Shown: one piece after another, positions 22,887 through 29,689 of the stretch | Position numbering within the stretch: the first letter of the stretch is position 1 | Layout of the letters: every line of letters begins with the position of its first letter | Source: Actinobacteria bacterium UBA2286 | GTDB taxonomy: Bacteria; Actinomycetota; Coriobacteriia; Anaerosomatales; Anaerosomataceae | Length of the DNA stretch: 33,739 nt | Reading direction: 5' to 3' | Assembly: GCA_002345925.1 (NCBI GenBank) | Contig: DDWM01000055.1 | Coordinates: 31,486-65,224 of the forward strand | Position numbers and translations under genes: made by a program | Notes under the pieces: generated by a model | The model's database searches: none | The model's input: the letters and a program-made list of their open reading frames with translations, nothing else | What the model was told of the DNA's origin: nothing

Positions 22887-23109
22887 GGGCCTGAACGACA
22901 CGCGCAGCATCGACAGCCGCCGCAATCGCGGAATCGGGATCATCCGCGCGGTGAGACACTTGCCGCCCCCAGAGGTCGATGCCCTCGCCCAACCACGCAT
23001 TGTTGGAGGTCTCTCGCGCGCGGAAGAACCACCCTGACATCTCCCCGACGACGGTCGGGTAGTCGCGAAGAACGACGGTCTCATCGAGACGCTGGACACC
23101 CCGCTTCAT
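22864..23109 (-). CDS. Hypothetical protein, 81 aa
   Basis: An 81-residue protein with no membrane segment (MKRGVQRLDETVVLRDYPTV, then EMSGWFFRARE, a central GIDLWGRQVSHRADD, and a helical C-terminus). No family was recognised. The ATG at 23109 follows GGTGGAGCTA. The last residues (HLTSASS) and the stop are read from the attC right arm, so the attC supplies the end of the protein. One-gene cassette. Confidence 0.75.
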   Translation of the reverse strand: MKRGVQRLDETVVLRDYPTVVGEMSGWFFRARETSNNAWLGEGIDLWGRQVSHRADDPDSAIAAAVDAARVVQAHLTSASS

Positions 23110-23116
23110 TAGCTCC

Positions 23117-23202
23117 ACCTAACGCATTTGCGCATCAGCTGCGCGCCGATGCCGTCCTGTTCAGTCTACCTCGTGCGCGTCAGCTGGATGCGCTTGTCAG
23201 GC
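23117..23202 (-). repeat. attC site
   Basis: Left core ACCTAAC, arm GCATTTGCGCATCAGCTGCG, shortened centre TCAGTCTACCTCG, right arm GTCAGCTGGATGCGC and core GTCAGGC. The ParE frame reads through it and stops at the central TAG. Confidence 0.95.
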
Positions 23203-23510
23203 GTTTCCCTGAGGTCAGGATCCATGAGTCGCTCACTTCGCCAAACCCTGACGACAGTGACAAGTGCCTCGTCACGCCGATAGACGATTCGAAACGGCGG
23301 CATCTCAAGCTCGCGTAGCCAGGGTGTTTCGAATTCCGGCACGATCTTCCCGCTGTCAGGGAACATCGCAAGTTGTTCAACACGCTCGAAGACCGCCCCG
23401 ACGAGGCGCTCGCCGACCTCCGGCGCCTGTTGCGACGAGTACCAGCTGATGATATCGAGCAGATCATCCTCCGCGGACTTCGCGAACCCAATCCGGAGCG
23501 ACGCGGCCAT
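23166..23510 (-). CDS. RelE/ParE family toxin
   Basis: A 114-residue ParE-type toxin. Family features are FAKSAEDDLLDIISWYSSQQ, LAMFPDSGKIVPEF, LRELEMPPFRIVYRR and VVRVWRSERLM. ParE toxins block DNA gyrase and RelE toxins cut mRNA; this one resembles ParE more. The ATG shares one base with the antitoxin stop (TGATG), so translation is coupled. The last residues (DKRIQLTRTR) come from the attC. A 3'-end fragment of a relative lies at 14474-14522. Confidence 0.92.
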   Translation of the reverse strand: MAASLRIGFAKSAEDDLLDIISWYSSQQAPEVGERLVGAVFERVEQLAMFPDSGKIVPEFETPWLRELEMPPFRIVYRRDEALVTVVRVWRSERLMDPDLRETPDKRIQLTRTR

Positions 23511-23785
23511 CAGACGATTCCCAAGCGAAGCTTCACGTCCTCGATCGAGCTGACGCGTCCGGCCTCGATGTCCGCCAAACCGGAGACGACCGCACGCATG
23601 AACTCTCGCTCATCCTGGGCGGCCTCGAACTCGGAGAGCGCTTGCACGACGGCGACGCCGCGTCCGTGGCTCGTGAGCAGTACCGGACGGCCGGTCTCAT
23701 CCACACGGCGGACGACCTTGCCGGGATTGATCTTCATATCGCCGAGAGGGACGACGTCTTCCGAGAACTTCACCGCTGTACCCAT
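23510..23785 (-). CDS. Phd/YefM family antitoxin
   Basis: About 91 residues from the ATG at 23785 (GGAGGCTCTG upstream). The N-terminal Phd fold shows in VVPLGDMKINPGKVVRRVDE and GRPVLLTSHGRGVAVVQALSE; the C-terminal helix (ADIEAGRVSSIEDVKLRLGI) would bind the toxin. It precedes the ParE toxin with overlapping stop and start. A palindrome just after a -10 element upstream (23802-23817) fits autorepression. The longer open frame upstream is not supported. Confidence 0.92.
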   Translation of the reverse strand: MGTAVKFSEDVVPLGDMKINPGKVVRRVDETGRPVLLTSHGRGVAVVQALSEFEAAQDEREFMRAVVSGLADIEAGRVSSIEDVKLRLGIV

Positions 23786-23801
23786 CAGAGCCTCCAAACC
23801 A

Positions 23802-23826
23802 CACCAGTATTCTGGTGCCGAGTATA
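23802..23826 (-). promoter_or_regulatory. Probable promoter and operator of the Phd/ParE module
   Basis: A perfect 6-bp inverted repeat CACCAG-4-CTGGTG (23802-23817) lies just downstream of TATACT (23826-23821, minus strand). That is the expected place for an antitoxin operator over the transcription start. No good -35 is seen. Confidence 0.6.
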
Positions 23827-23853
23827 GCAACTTAGGGAGACTTGGGGGAACAC

Positions 23854-23939
23854 GCCTAACGCGATTGCGCATCAGCAGCGCGCCGATGCCGTCCTGGTAA
23901 GTCTACCGCTTGCGCGTCAGCTGGATGCGCTTGTTAGAA
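23854..23939 (-). repeat. attC site
   Basis: Left core GCCTAAC, arm GCGATTGCGCATCAGCAGCG, centre AAGTCTACCGCTTG, right arm GTCAGCTGGATGCGC and core GTTAGAA. The HepT stop codon is in the right core. Confidence 0.95.
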
Positions 23940-24296
23940 CGATCCGCCGCTGGCATCCTGACTTGCCATGAGCGCCAGGCATTCATCCCGTAGGACAGAC
24001 ACATCGCGTTCCGCTGTGCCCCACACGAGAACGTCGCTGACGTTCGGATACTCGTGAGTCAGCTGATTGCGGAAATCGACGATCCGCCGGGCGTGTGTGA
24101 TCGATGCGAAGATGTCCGGAGCGGTACGCGACAGAGCCGAGGCGGCCTCACCGATGATGATGAACTCGCGCTCCACCGAGGAGCGCACGAGACGGCTCGC
24201 CTTGTAGGCGTCGAGGTCCAACCCGGAGAGCGCCGTCGCGATGGCGTCGCAGGCCTCGATGATGTCGGCCAGGTATGCGCGAACGTCACGCGGCAT
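23934..24296 (-). CDS. hepT: HepT-like HEPN toxin (DUF86)
   Basis: About 120 residues from the ATG at 24296. A helical HEPN domain with RNQLTHEYPNVSDVLVW, which contains the exact HepT active motif R-x4-H-x-Y. Such toxins cut RNA (tRNA or mRNA) and are silenced when the partner MntA adds AMP to the motif tyrosine (family knowledge). The start overlaps the MntA stop by 11 bases. The stop TAA lies in the attC core. Forms a two-gene cassette with MntA. Confidence 0.92.
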   Translation of the reverse strand: MPRDVRAYLADIIEACDAIATALSGLDLDAYKASRLVRSSVEREFIIIGEAASALSRTAPDIFASITHARRIVDFRNQLTHEYPNVSDVLVWGTAERDVSVLRDECLALMASQDASGGSF

Positions 24297-24594
24297 ACAG
24301 CAGCCGCCTGGTGCGTCGGATGTTCGCAGCGATGTACCGGTTCTTGACCGCATCCGCCATCACGAGGTCGACCGGGGTGCCGAGAATCGAACGAAGCTCA
24401 TCGAGCAGGTCGAAATACGCATCGACCAACTCGAACGCCGACATAGAATCGAACTCGACTAGCAGGTCGATGTCACTCACGCCCGGGTCGAAGTCGTCCC
24501 CCAAGGCCGAGCCGAAGACATACATGCGCGCTACCCCATGGCGCTTGCACGCCTGGATTATCGCCTGCTGTCTATCCTCGAGAACGCGAACCAT
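24286..24594 (-). CDS. mntA: MntA-type minimal nucleotidyltransferase antitoxin
   Basis: A 102-residue nucleotidyltransferase of the MNT group. The active site is GSALGDDFDPGVSDIDLLVE (about residues 28-47), giving GS and the DxD metal pair; a later aspartate in GTPVDLVMADAV completes the set. It would use ATP to AMPylate the HepT toxin encoded next. The ATG at 24594 follows GGAGGTGGGTC. Overlap with hepT shows translational coupling. Confidence 0.92.
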   Translation of the reverse strand: MVRVLEDRQQAIIQACKRHGVARMYVFGSALGDDFDPGVSDIDLLVEFDSMSAFELVDAYFDLLDELRSILGTPVDLVMADAVKNRYIAANIRRTRRLLYAA

Positions 24595-24673
24595 GACCCA
24601 CCTCCGGTTGCGTTCATCCTACCCGCGATCAGGCTGAAGCGCCAACACAGACGCCCACGAGTTGTCGGATTCG

Positions 24674-24759
24674 ATCTAACGTGTTTGCGCATCAGCTGTG
24701 CGCCGATGCCTTCCACTCAGTCTAGCGGTTGTCGCATCTGCTGAATGCGCTTGTTAGAC
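24674..24759 (-). repeat. attC site
   Basis: Left core ATCTAAC, arm GTGTTTGCGCATCAGCTGTG, centre CAGTCTAGCGGTTG, right arm GCATCTGCTGAATGCGC and core GTTAGAC. It follows the HigA-like gene by three bases. Confidence 0.96.
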
Positions 24760-24762
24760 CGA

Positions 24763-25053
24763 TCACGCCGAGATACGAATCTTGAGTCCGAGCGAGCGAA
24801 CCACCTTCTGCACGGTTCCGAACTCAGGATTGCCGCCGGTCGACAGCGCCTTGTACAGGCTCTCGCGACCGAGGCCGGTCTCGCGAGCGATCTCAGTCAT
24901 GCCTTTGGCGCGCGCGACGTCACCGAGCGCGGCGGCAAGAAGCGCCGGATCGTCCTCATCGAGGGCGGCATCGAGATACGCCGCTACATCCTCGTCACTC
25001 TCCAGGTAGCGCGCAGGATCCCAGGGGTGGGTGTTCGTCTTGGTCGTAGACAC
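24763..25053 (-). CDS. HigA/COG3636-like antitoxin with HTH domain
   Basis: About 96 residues from a GTG at 25053 preceded by AAGGAGGTCTCCT, an ideal ribosome site; the much longer open frame upstream overlaps the toxin gene and is not believed. The C-terminal half is a helix-turn-helix: AKGMTEIARETGLGRESLYK and TVQKVVRSLGLKI. The N-terminus (DPARYLESDEDVAAYLDAAL) is typical of addiction-module antidotes of the COG3636 group. The toxin is encoded first and the antitoxin second, the reverse of most type II modules but usual for this one. Confidence 0.92.
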   Translation of the reverse strand: MSTTKTNTHPWDPARYLESDEDVAAYLDAALDEDDPALLAAALGDVARAKGMTEIARETGLGRESLYKALSTGGNPEFGTVQKVVRSLGLKIRISA

Positions 25054-25064
25054 AGGAGACCTCC

Positions 25065-25355
25065 TTACAGTTCCCGAGCGAGCAGCTTCGCCCGCTCGAC
25101 GTCGTGCTTCTGGCTCGACTTGTCGCCACCGGCAAGCAAGACGATCAACGTGTCGCCCTGCTGCTTGATGTAGACACGATAGCCGGGTCCATACGTGATC
25201 CGAAGCTCGGAGACGCCCTCGCCGACCGGCTTCACATCGCCGAGATTGCCAAGCGAGAGACGGCGGATCCGCGCAATAATACGAAACCGCGCCTCGCGGT
25301 CGCGCAATCGCTCGAACCACGACTGGTACTCATCTGTCTGCCGAATCTCCATCAT
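25065..25355 (-). CDS. RelE-like toxin of a HigB/COG3657-type module
   Basis: About 96 residues from the ATG at 25355 (25352 is also possible). Family signature: EIRQTDEYQSWFERLRDREA, RIIARIRRLSLGNLGDVKPV, ELRITYGPGYRVYI and LLAGGDKSSQKHDVERAK. Relatives cut mRNA at the ribosome. It is followed by its antitoxin after 11 bases. No ribosome site precedes the start, and a -10 element lies only about 7 bases before it, so the transcript may be leaderless. Confidence 0.92.
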   Translation of the reverse strand: MMEIRQTDEYQSWFERLRDREARFRIIARIRRLSLGNLGDVKPVGEGVSELRITYGPGYRVYIKQQGDTLIVLLAGGDKSSQKHDVERAKLLAREL

Positions 25356-25361
25356 ACATCT

Positions 25362-25380
25362 AGTGTATCCCACAAGATAC
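25362..25380 (-). promoter_or_regulatory. Probable promoter/operator of the HigB/HigA-like module
   Basis: An inverted repeat GTATC-7-GATAC (25364-25380) overlaps TACACT (25367-25362 on the minus strand), a likely -10. The antitoxin's HTH domain could bind here. The start codon follows within about 7 bases. Confidence 0.5.
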
Positions 25381-25421
25381 GTGGGGTCAAACGCTCAGCC
25401 CGCGTGGCCTTCAGGGATTCG

Positions 25422-25508
25422 GTCTAACGCATTTGCGCATAAGCTGTGCGCCAATGCCTTCCACCCAAGTCTAGCGGTTGTCGCATCTGCTGGATGCGCT
25501 TGTTAGCT
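25422..25508 (-). repeat. attC site
   Basis: Left core GTCTAAC, arm GCATTTGCGCATAAGCTGTG, centre AAGTCTAGCGGTTG, right arm GCATCTGCTGGATGCGC and core GTTAGCT. The stop of the DUF7010-like gene is in the right core. Confidence 0.96.
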
Positions 25509-26075
25509 GGCGCTCGGCAGCCCACCGGAACTGGACTTGCTGAGTTCTCGTGAGACCTGGACGCGACCCATGGCGGCGAAGACCGCGAGGACCGCTGCAG
25601 TAAACCACGCCCCTGTATTGAACGGCATCTGTATGTACAGCGCGAGGACGACGCCGGCCGCGACCAGGATAGCCGCCAGAGCGTAGAACATCCGCATGCC
25701 ATAGAGGGTGACGAATGGCAGATAGTGCGCGCCGAGCACAATCATGAAGGCGGGATAGAACCACTCGATTCGATAGAGCGCCGCGGCGCCGACGAGCAAG
25801 AGGGACAGGGGCAACACGAACGCGGCCTGCATCCCAAGAGCGTTCAGCGGGTTGTCAGTCGAAACCTTCTCGCGGTGACCGATGAGCCTCAATCCGAGTT
25901 TGGTGAGCGGGAATATGAAGAATCCCGCACCTATGAGGAGCATGATCGCGGAACGCTGAGTCCACCAAGTCGCGAGCACGGCAGAGGCGAGCCACAAGAG
26001 GGCGGACACTAGCTGACCCATGAAGCCGCCCAACAGAGAAAGTCGCATCTCGCGCTGGGCTTGTTCGACGGTCAC
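25503..26075 (-). CDS. DUF7010-like membrane protein
   Basis: A 190-residue polytopic protein with about seven hydrophobic segments. MTVEQAQREMRLSLLGGFMG at the start, IEWFYPAFMIVLGAHYLPFV and TLYGMRMFYALAA match my memory of DUF7010 proteins; function is unknown. The GTG start at 26075 follows GGAGGCAGAA. Its stop is inside the attC at 25422 and another attC lies immediately upstream, so it is a one-gene cassette. The family name is tentative. Confidence 0.85.
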   Translation of the reverse strand: MTVEQAQREMRLSLLGGFMGQLVSALLWLASAVLATWWTQRSAIMLLIGAGFFIFPLTKLGLRLIGHREKVSTDNPLNALGMQAAFVLPLSLLLVGAAALYRIEWFYPAFMIVLGAHYLPFVTLYGMRMFYALAAILVAAGVVLALYIQMPFNTGAWFTAAVLAVFAAMGRVQVSRELSKSSSGGLPSAS

Positions 26076-26092
26076 TTCTGCCTCCTGTGTCC

Positions 26093-26176
26093 AGCTAACG
26101 TGTTGCGCTTGAGCAGGCGCTCGGCGCTCTCATCACAATACCGCTCCTGGCGCTCTGCTCGAAGCGCTTGTTAGCC
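26093..26176 (-). repeat. attC site, divergent
   Basis: Left core AGCTAAC and right core GTTAGCC are intact, but the left arm (TTGCGCTTGAGCAGGCGCTC) and centre (ATACCGCTCCTGGCG) differ from the main type. It follows the ParE toxin at 26183. Confidence 0.92.
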
Positions 26177-26182
26177 CCACCC

Positions 26183-26479
26183 TCATAGCTCGATGTGACT
26201 GATATCCATGTCGCGTCGTTCATGCTGCACCGTGAGAATGACAATCTCAGCGTCGTCGCGACGATAGACGACCCTGTAAGGCTGGACAAGGACTTCGCGG
26301 ATCGATTCCCGGTCGGATTCTGGGACCATACGGCCTTGATCCGGCAGCTCGGACAGGGACTCCGCCTTCGCGACGATGCGCTCGAACCATCTCAGCGCGG
26401 CGGCCGGGTGTTCGGCGGCTATGTAGGCGAAGGCGTCAGCTACCTGGTCTTCTGCCATGGGAGCCCACGTCACCTTCAC
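26183..26479 (-). CDS. RelE/ParE family toxin
   Basis: A 98-residue ParE-type toxin: VTWAPMAEDQVADAFAYIAA, ALRWFERIVAKAESLSELP, GRMVPESD, IREVLVQPYRVVYRRDD and VILTVQHERRD. The GTG start at 26479 overlaps the antitoxin stop by four bases (GTGA), so the pair is translationally coupled. It ends just before the attC at 26093. Differs enough from the ParE proteins at 23166 and 33141 to be an independent acquisition. Confidence 0.93.
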   Translation of the reverse strand: MKVTWAPMAEDQVADAFAYIAAEHPAAALRWFERIVAKAESLSELPDQGRMVPESDRESIREVLVQPYRVVYRRDDAEIVILTVQHERRDMDISHIEL

Positions 26480-26757
26480 TTGGTCAGCCTCGCACGAAGG
26501 CGCGCCACCACTTCCTCATGAGGGATTCCCTCACCACGGGCGATTTGGTCTTCTGCGATACGAATGTCTCTGAGAATCGTGATCTCATCGAGCATCCCCT
26601 CATAGACGCCGACGTCCATGATGACGGCTGCCCCGCGTCCGTGCTGAGTAAGGACCACCGGACGCTTTGTGGCGTGCAGCCGGCTAAGCATGCTGGATGT
26701 GTTCGCGCGGAACTCTGTCACCGGCAGAACATCAGTTGAGGGACGAAGAGCGGGCAT
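26476..26757 (-). CDS. Phd/YefM family antitoxin
   Basis: A 93-residue antitoxin with the Phd fold (STDVLPVTEFRANTSSMLSR, then KRPVVLTQHGRGAAVIMDV) and a helical toxin-binding tail (AEDQIARGEGIPHEEVVARL). The ATG at 26757 follows CAGGAGGTCACC. A promoter with good spacing lies upstream (26790-26818). Overlaps the toxin start by four bases. The two genes form one cassette between attC sites at 26093 and 26836. Confidence 0.93.
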   Translation of the reverse strand: MPALRPSTDVLPVTEFRANTSSMLSRLHATKRPVVLTQHGRGAAVIMDVGVYEGMLDEITILRDIRIAEDQIARGEGIPHEEVVARLRARLTK

Positions 26758-26789
26758 GGTGACCTCCTGAGAACGCCTCTATGACGTAC

Positions 26790-26818
26790 ATACTAGCGTA
26801 CGGCAAAGAGACTGTCAC
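26790..26818 (-). promoter_or_regulatory. Probable promoter of the Phd/ParE module at 26.5 kb
   Basis: On the minus strand GTGACA (26818-26813) and TAGTAT (26795-26790) are separated by exactly 17 bases. TGACGTA at 26782-26788 is the same 7-mer as one arm of the inverted repeat upstream of the VapB-like gene. Confidence 0.5.
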
Positions 26819-26835
26819 TCGATGAACTAGGTTGG

Positions 26836-26896
26836 GGCTAACGTGTTTCGGATAACCTGCGAGCGAAGCGGAGTCAGGTTGATCCGTTTGTTGGGC
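26836..26896 (-). repeat. Short attC site
   Basis: Left core GGCTAAC and right core GTTGGGC enclose only 47 bases, giving a 61-bp site close to the lower size limit for attC. Arms: GGATAACCTGCGAGC and GTCAGGTTGATCCG. It belongs to the class seen at 18435 and 30715. It ends the large TetR cassette. Confidence 0.88.
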
Positions 26897-26952
26897 GGCG
26901 CCACCCGCGGGCGAGAGCCCATGATCACCTTCGGCTCCTCACCGGATGCTGT

Positions 26953-27231
26953 CTAGTCTTCGTTGTCCGCCGCGACGGCGATCGCAGCCGAGTTGTCGAC
27001 CACCCGCGTGACCCCGATGACAAGTGCGACAAACGCTCCACTCGCGACCCAACCCTGCCACGTCACGGGCCGCCATCCGAATCCCAAACGACGAGCGCTG
27101 AACCACGGCTTGCTCGCAACCGGTGCGTTCACTTCCACTCCAATCACCCAGACAACCGGACAGCCCCGGCGCCTCACCGAATGTGCGTGCACGCCGATGG
27201 GGGCAACACGCTTCTTGCACGACAGCCCCAT
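26953..27231 (-). CDS. Small membrane protein, hypothetical
   Basis: About 92 residues from an ATG at 27231; the ribosome site is poor (GCGGGGT), so the exact start is uncertain. An N-terminal polar part with two cysteines (LSCKKR, RRRGCPVVWVIGVEVN) is followed by a conserved-looking KPWFSARRLGFGWRPVTWQG and one clear helix (WVASGAFVALVIGVT). Function is unknown. It is the last gene of the TetR cassette. Confidence 0.65.
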   Translation of the reverse strand: MGLSCKKRVAPIGVHAHSVRRRGCPVVWVIGVEVNAPVASKPWFSARRLGFGWRPVTWQGWVASGAFVALVIGVTRVVDNSAAIAVAADNED

Positions 27232-27295
27232 ACCCCGCAAGCGCCGGGCGGCTTGCGCCGCTGACACATAAGCATGCTGGACGGCGTGACCACAG

Positions 27296-27670
27296 CTATC
27301 CGACCACCGACCACGTCCAGGCGTACCAGATGATCGCCCCACACACGACGACGCCGACGCCGACGAGGAAGTTGTCATACGCACCCGGGTACGGCAGGCC
27401 CATGAGGTTCAAGACGATCCAGGCGCCCCCCGCGACGATGCAGACCCACCGGATCGCCGGATACGGCACCACGAGTGACAGCACCATCATCAGAATCGGG
27501 GTCAACATCATCGCCGCGACACCGACCCACATCGATTGGGACGCCGGGACGCCCGCCAGCTCACCCGCCGTGTAGTCCCCCGCAAAGATCCGAAGCACGT
27601 CCCCGAGCAAGAAGACCAGCATCAGGGATCCCCATAGAGCCGACAGGATGACCCTCACATCGACCATCAT
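27296..27670 (-). CDS. DUF6326-like membrane protein
   Basis: A 124-residue protein with four hydrophobic helices. The opening DVRVILSALWGSLMLVFLLG and the following DVLRIFAGDYTAGEL match what I recall of DUF6326, a family of unknown role common in Actinobacteria. The ATG at 27670 follows GGAGGGGGCGTGCGA (a second ATG is three bases later). It begins 27 bases after the stop of the reductase gene, so it belongs to the same operon. The family name is tentative. Confidence 0.85.
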   Translation of the reverse strand: MMVDVRVILSALWGSLMLVFLLGDVLRIFAGDYTAGELAGVPASQSMWVGVAAMMLTPILMMVLSLVVPYPAIRWVCIVAGGAWIVLNLMGLPYPGAYDNFLVGVGVVVCGAIIWYAWTWSVVG

Positions 27671-27696
27671 TCGCACGCCCCCTCCAGCAGAAGCGC

Positions 27697-28665
27697 TCAT
27701 GCTGCGCTCGCAGCCACGGATACAACGACCTTCGCGCGCGCGTGTCCCTCGTCCAGGTACTCGAAGGCGCGCGCGGTCTCGCTCAGCGGATACGTCCTAT
27801 CGATGACCGGCGTCACCGTGCCGGCCTCGATGAGCTCACCCAGCGCGAGCAGGCTCTGGGTGTCGGTGAGAGCCATGAAGACCCGACCCTGCTGCCGGAC
27901 GAACATCGAGGAGATCGCTGCGGCGATCACCCAACTCATACCGGCGTGGCCGCTGCTCGGGAGGAGCAGCCCGTCGGGCTCGAGCACGCGCCTGGTGTCC
28001 GAGAGCGAGTGGCTGCCCACGTTGTCCAGAATCACGTCGTAGCGCGCGCTGCCTTTGGCGAAGTCTTCCTTCGTGTAGTCGATGACGTGGTCGGCGCCGA
28101 GAGAGCGGACCATCTCCACGTTGCCCGTGCTGCAGACCCCGGTCACCTCGGCACCGAGCGCCTTCGCGATCAGCACCGCGAACGTCCCGACGCCACCCGA
28201 CGCGCCGTTGATGAGCACCTTGTGTCCTGGGCGGACCTTGCCGTGGTCGCGGAGGGCTTGGAGCGCCGTGCACGCGGACGTGGGCACCGCCGCCGCCTGC
28301 TCGAACGTCAGGTTGCGGGGCTTCGGCGCGATGGAGCCGAGATCGGCGACCGCGAACTCGGCGCACGAGCCGTGGCACTCGCCGAAGATCTCGTCGCCCG
28401 GGCTGAACTCGGTCACTCCGCCGCCGACGGACTCGACGACCCCCGCGAACGAGATGCCGACGACGAAGCCGGGCTTGGGCTTGAGAAGCCCCATGTAGAA
28501 CCGGATCGGGGCCGGCTTGCCTCGCATGCCGAAGTACTCGCCCGCCGCGAGCGAGGTCGCCATCACGCGGACGAGCACCTGGCCCTCGCCCGGTTCAGGC
28601 TTGTCGACCTGTCGGCACTCCATCACATCCGAGGAGCCGTAGCCGGTTTGGACAATCGCATTCAT
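27697..28665 (-). CDS. NAD(P)-dependent medium-chain reductase, quinone oxidoreductase type
   Basis: A 322-residue member of the medium-chain dehydrogenase/reductase family. The N-terminal GroES-like domain includes VDKPEPGEGQVLVRVMATSL and GISFAGVVESVGGGVTEFSP. The cofactor loop is LINGASGGVGTFAV (AxxGGVG type, usual for NADPH quinone reductases). Zinc ligands of classical alcohol dehydrogenases are not evident. It probably reduces quinones or enones; the substrate is unknown. The ATG at 28665 follows GGAAAGACGTC. TetR is 62 bases upstream in the same direction and likely controls it. Confidence 0.92.
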   Translation of the reverse strand: MNAIVQTGYGSSDVMECRQVDKPEPGEGQVLVRVMATSLAAGEYFGMRGKPAPIRFYMGLLKPKPGFVVGISFAGVVESVGGGVTEFSPGDEIFGECHGSCAEFAVADLGSIAPKPRNLTFEQAAAVPTSACTALQALRDHGKVRPGHKVLINGASGGVGTFAVLIAKALGAEVTGVCSTGNVEMVRSLGADHVIDYTKEDFAKGSARYDVILDNVGSHSLSDTRRVLEPDGLLLPSSGHAGMSWVIAAAISSMFVRQQGRVFMALTDTQSLLALGELIEAGTVTPVIDRTYPLSETARAFEYLDEGHARAKVVVSVAASAA

Positions 28666-28727
28666 GACGTCTTTCCTTTCTTCGGGCTCTCGCGCGACGC
28701 CGGCGGCGCCGAGCGCTGAGCGGGGGA

Positions 28728-29399
28728 TCACTGGGATTCGAGCGAGCGCTGGAGACCGTCGAGGATGAGATCGAGACCGAAGTCGAAGAGGCTCATCTCG
28801 TCGTGCGGGTTCGCCGCGAAGTCGGCCGCGATGGTCAGCAGAGACGGGTAGGCATCGGGTGCGAGTTCCGCGAGCAGTTCCTCGGCGACGTCGAAGGTCT
28901 CCACACCCTCGGGTAGTGCCAGACTCGATTGCTGGCGCTGGAAGCCGTGGATGTAGCTGTCGAGGATCAGGAACGCGTTGGCGGCCGCCCGCGGCGTGAA
29001 ACCGGCCGCGAGCAGCGTTCCCAGGACACGGTCGGCATAGGCCAGCTGGGCTGGCCCGCTGTGCTCACGAGAGTCTATGACTCCGCTCGCCCATGGATGC
29101 CGCGAGAAGACGTCGCGCGCGGAGATCGCGCGCCGCCTCATGGCTTCCTTCCAGTCCGAGGACCCCGAGGGCACTTCGATTTCTGCCGCAACGAGATCCG
29201 TCATGCCGTCGAGAAGGTCGTCTTTGCCCGCGACATGGTAGTAGAGCGAGCCCCCTTCGACGCCGAGCTTCCTCGCGAGCTCGCGCATGGTGAGCGCGTC
29301 GATGCCGCGCTCGTCCGCCAAATCGATCGCGGCGCGTAGCACGCGTTCGCGAGTCAGGGTGTTGCGCGGTTCACCACTGCGGGTCGCACGTGCGGTCAT
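28728..29399 (-). CDS. TetR family repressor with TetR_C-type ligand domain
   Basis: A 223-residue regulator. The N-terminal HTH (RERVLRAAIDLADERGIDAL, MRELARKLGVEGGSLYYHVA, KDDLLDGM) is typical TetR; the C-terminal part (SDWKEAMRRRAISARDVFSR, HPWASGVIDS) matches the TetR_C_1 ligand-binding type. The ATG at 29399 follows GGGAGTAACG. Two perfect palindromes lie just upstream, so it is probably autoregulated and controls the reductase downstream. GC content is visibly higher than in most cassettes around it, which suggests recent arrival. Confidence 0.93.
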   Translation of the reverse strand: MTARATRSGEPRNTLTRERVLRAAIDLADERGIDALTMRELARKLGVEGGSLYYHVAGKDDLLDGMTDLVAAEIEVPSGSSDWKEAMRRRAISARDVFSRHPWASGVIDSREHSGPAQLAYADRVLGTLLAAGFTPRAAANAFLILDSYIHGFQRQQSSLALPEGVETFDVAEELLAELAPDAYPSLLTIAADFAANPHDEMSLFDFGLDLILDGLQRSLESQ

Positions 29400-29442
29400 C
29401 GTTACTCCCTTGGACCTCGAATCTCGGCGTGTGCGCCATGAT

Positions 29443-29478
29443 TCTAACGCTGTTAGAACGTACTCTAACGCTGTTAGA
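29443..29478. promoter_or_regulatory. Twin TetR operators overlapping the probable promoter
   Basis: Two identical 15-bp palindromes, TCTAACGCTGTTAGA, lie at 29443-29457 and 29464-29478, centres 21 bases apart (two helical turns). On the minus strand TTAGAG (29468-29463) and TAGAAT (29446-29441) could be -35 and -10 with 16 bases between. Each half site has the same sequence as an integron core (TCTAAC/GTTAGA). Confidence 0.85.
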
Positions 29479-29602
29479 ATCAAGATGCAAGTGCGGATTC
29501 GCGCGAGTGTGGAGATTCGGGGATGTCCTAGTCGGCGGCGCGCGAAGTCACGGTCGCAATGACCGTGAGGGCGTTGTGCCACACGAGTGTCCCCTGGGGT
29601 CC

Positions 29603-29689
29603 GCCCAACGCATTTGCGCATCAGCTGCGCGCCGATGCCTTCCAGCTCAGTCTAGCGGTTGTCGCATCTGCTGGATGCGCTTGTTAGGC
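29603..29689 (-). repeat. attC site
   Basis: Left core GCCCAAC, arm GCATTTGCGCATCAGCTGCG, centre CAGTCTAGCGGTTG, right arm GCATCTGCTGGATGCGC and core GTTAGGC. The stop of the DUF2510 gene is in the right core. Confidence 0.96.

Noticed and set aside
27742..28719. Long plus-strand open frame opposite the reductase gene
   Set aside because: Arginine-rich, low-complexity translation typical of the antisense of a high-GC gene; the minus-strand protein has clear family motifs.
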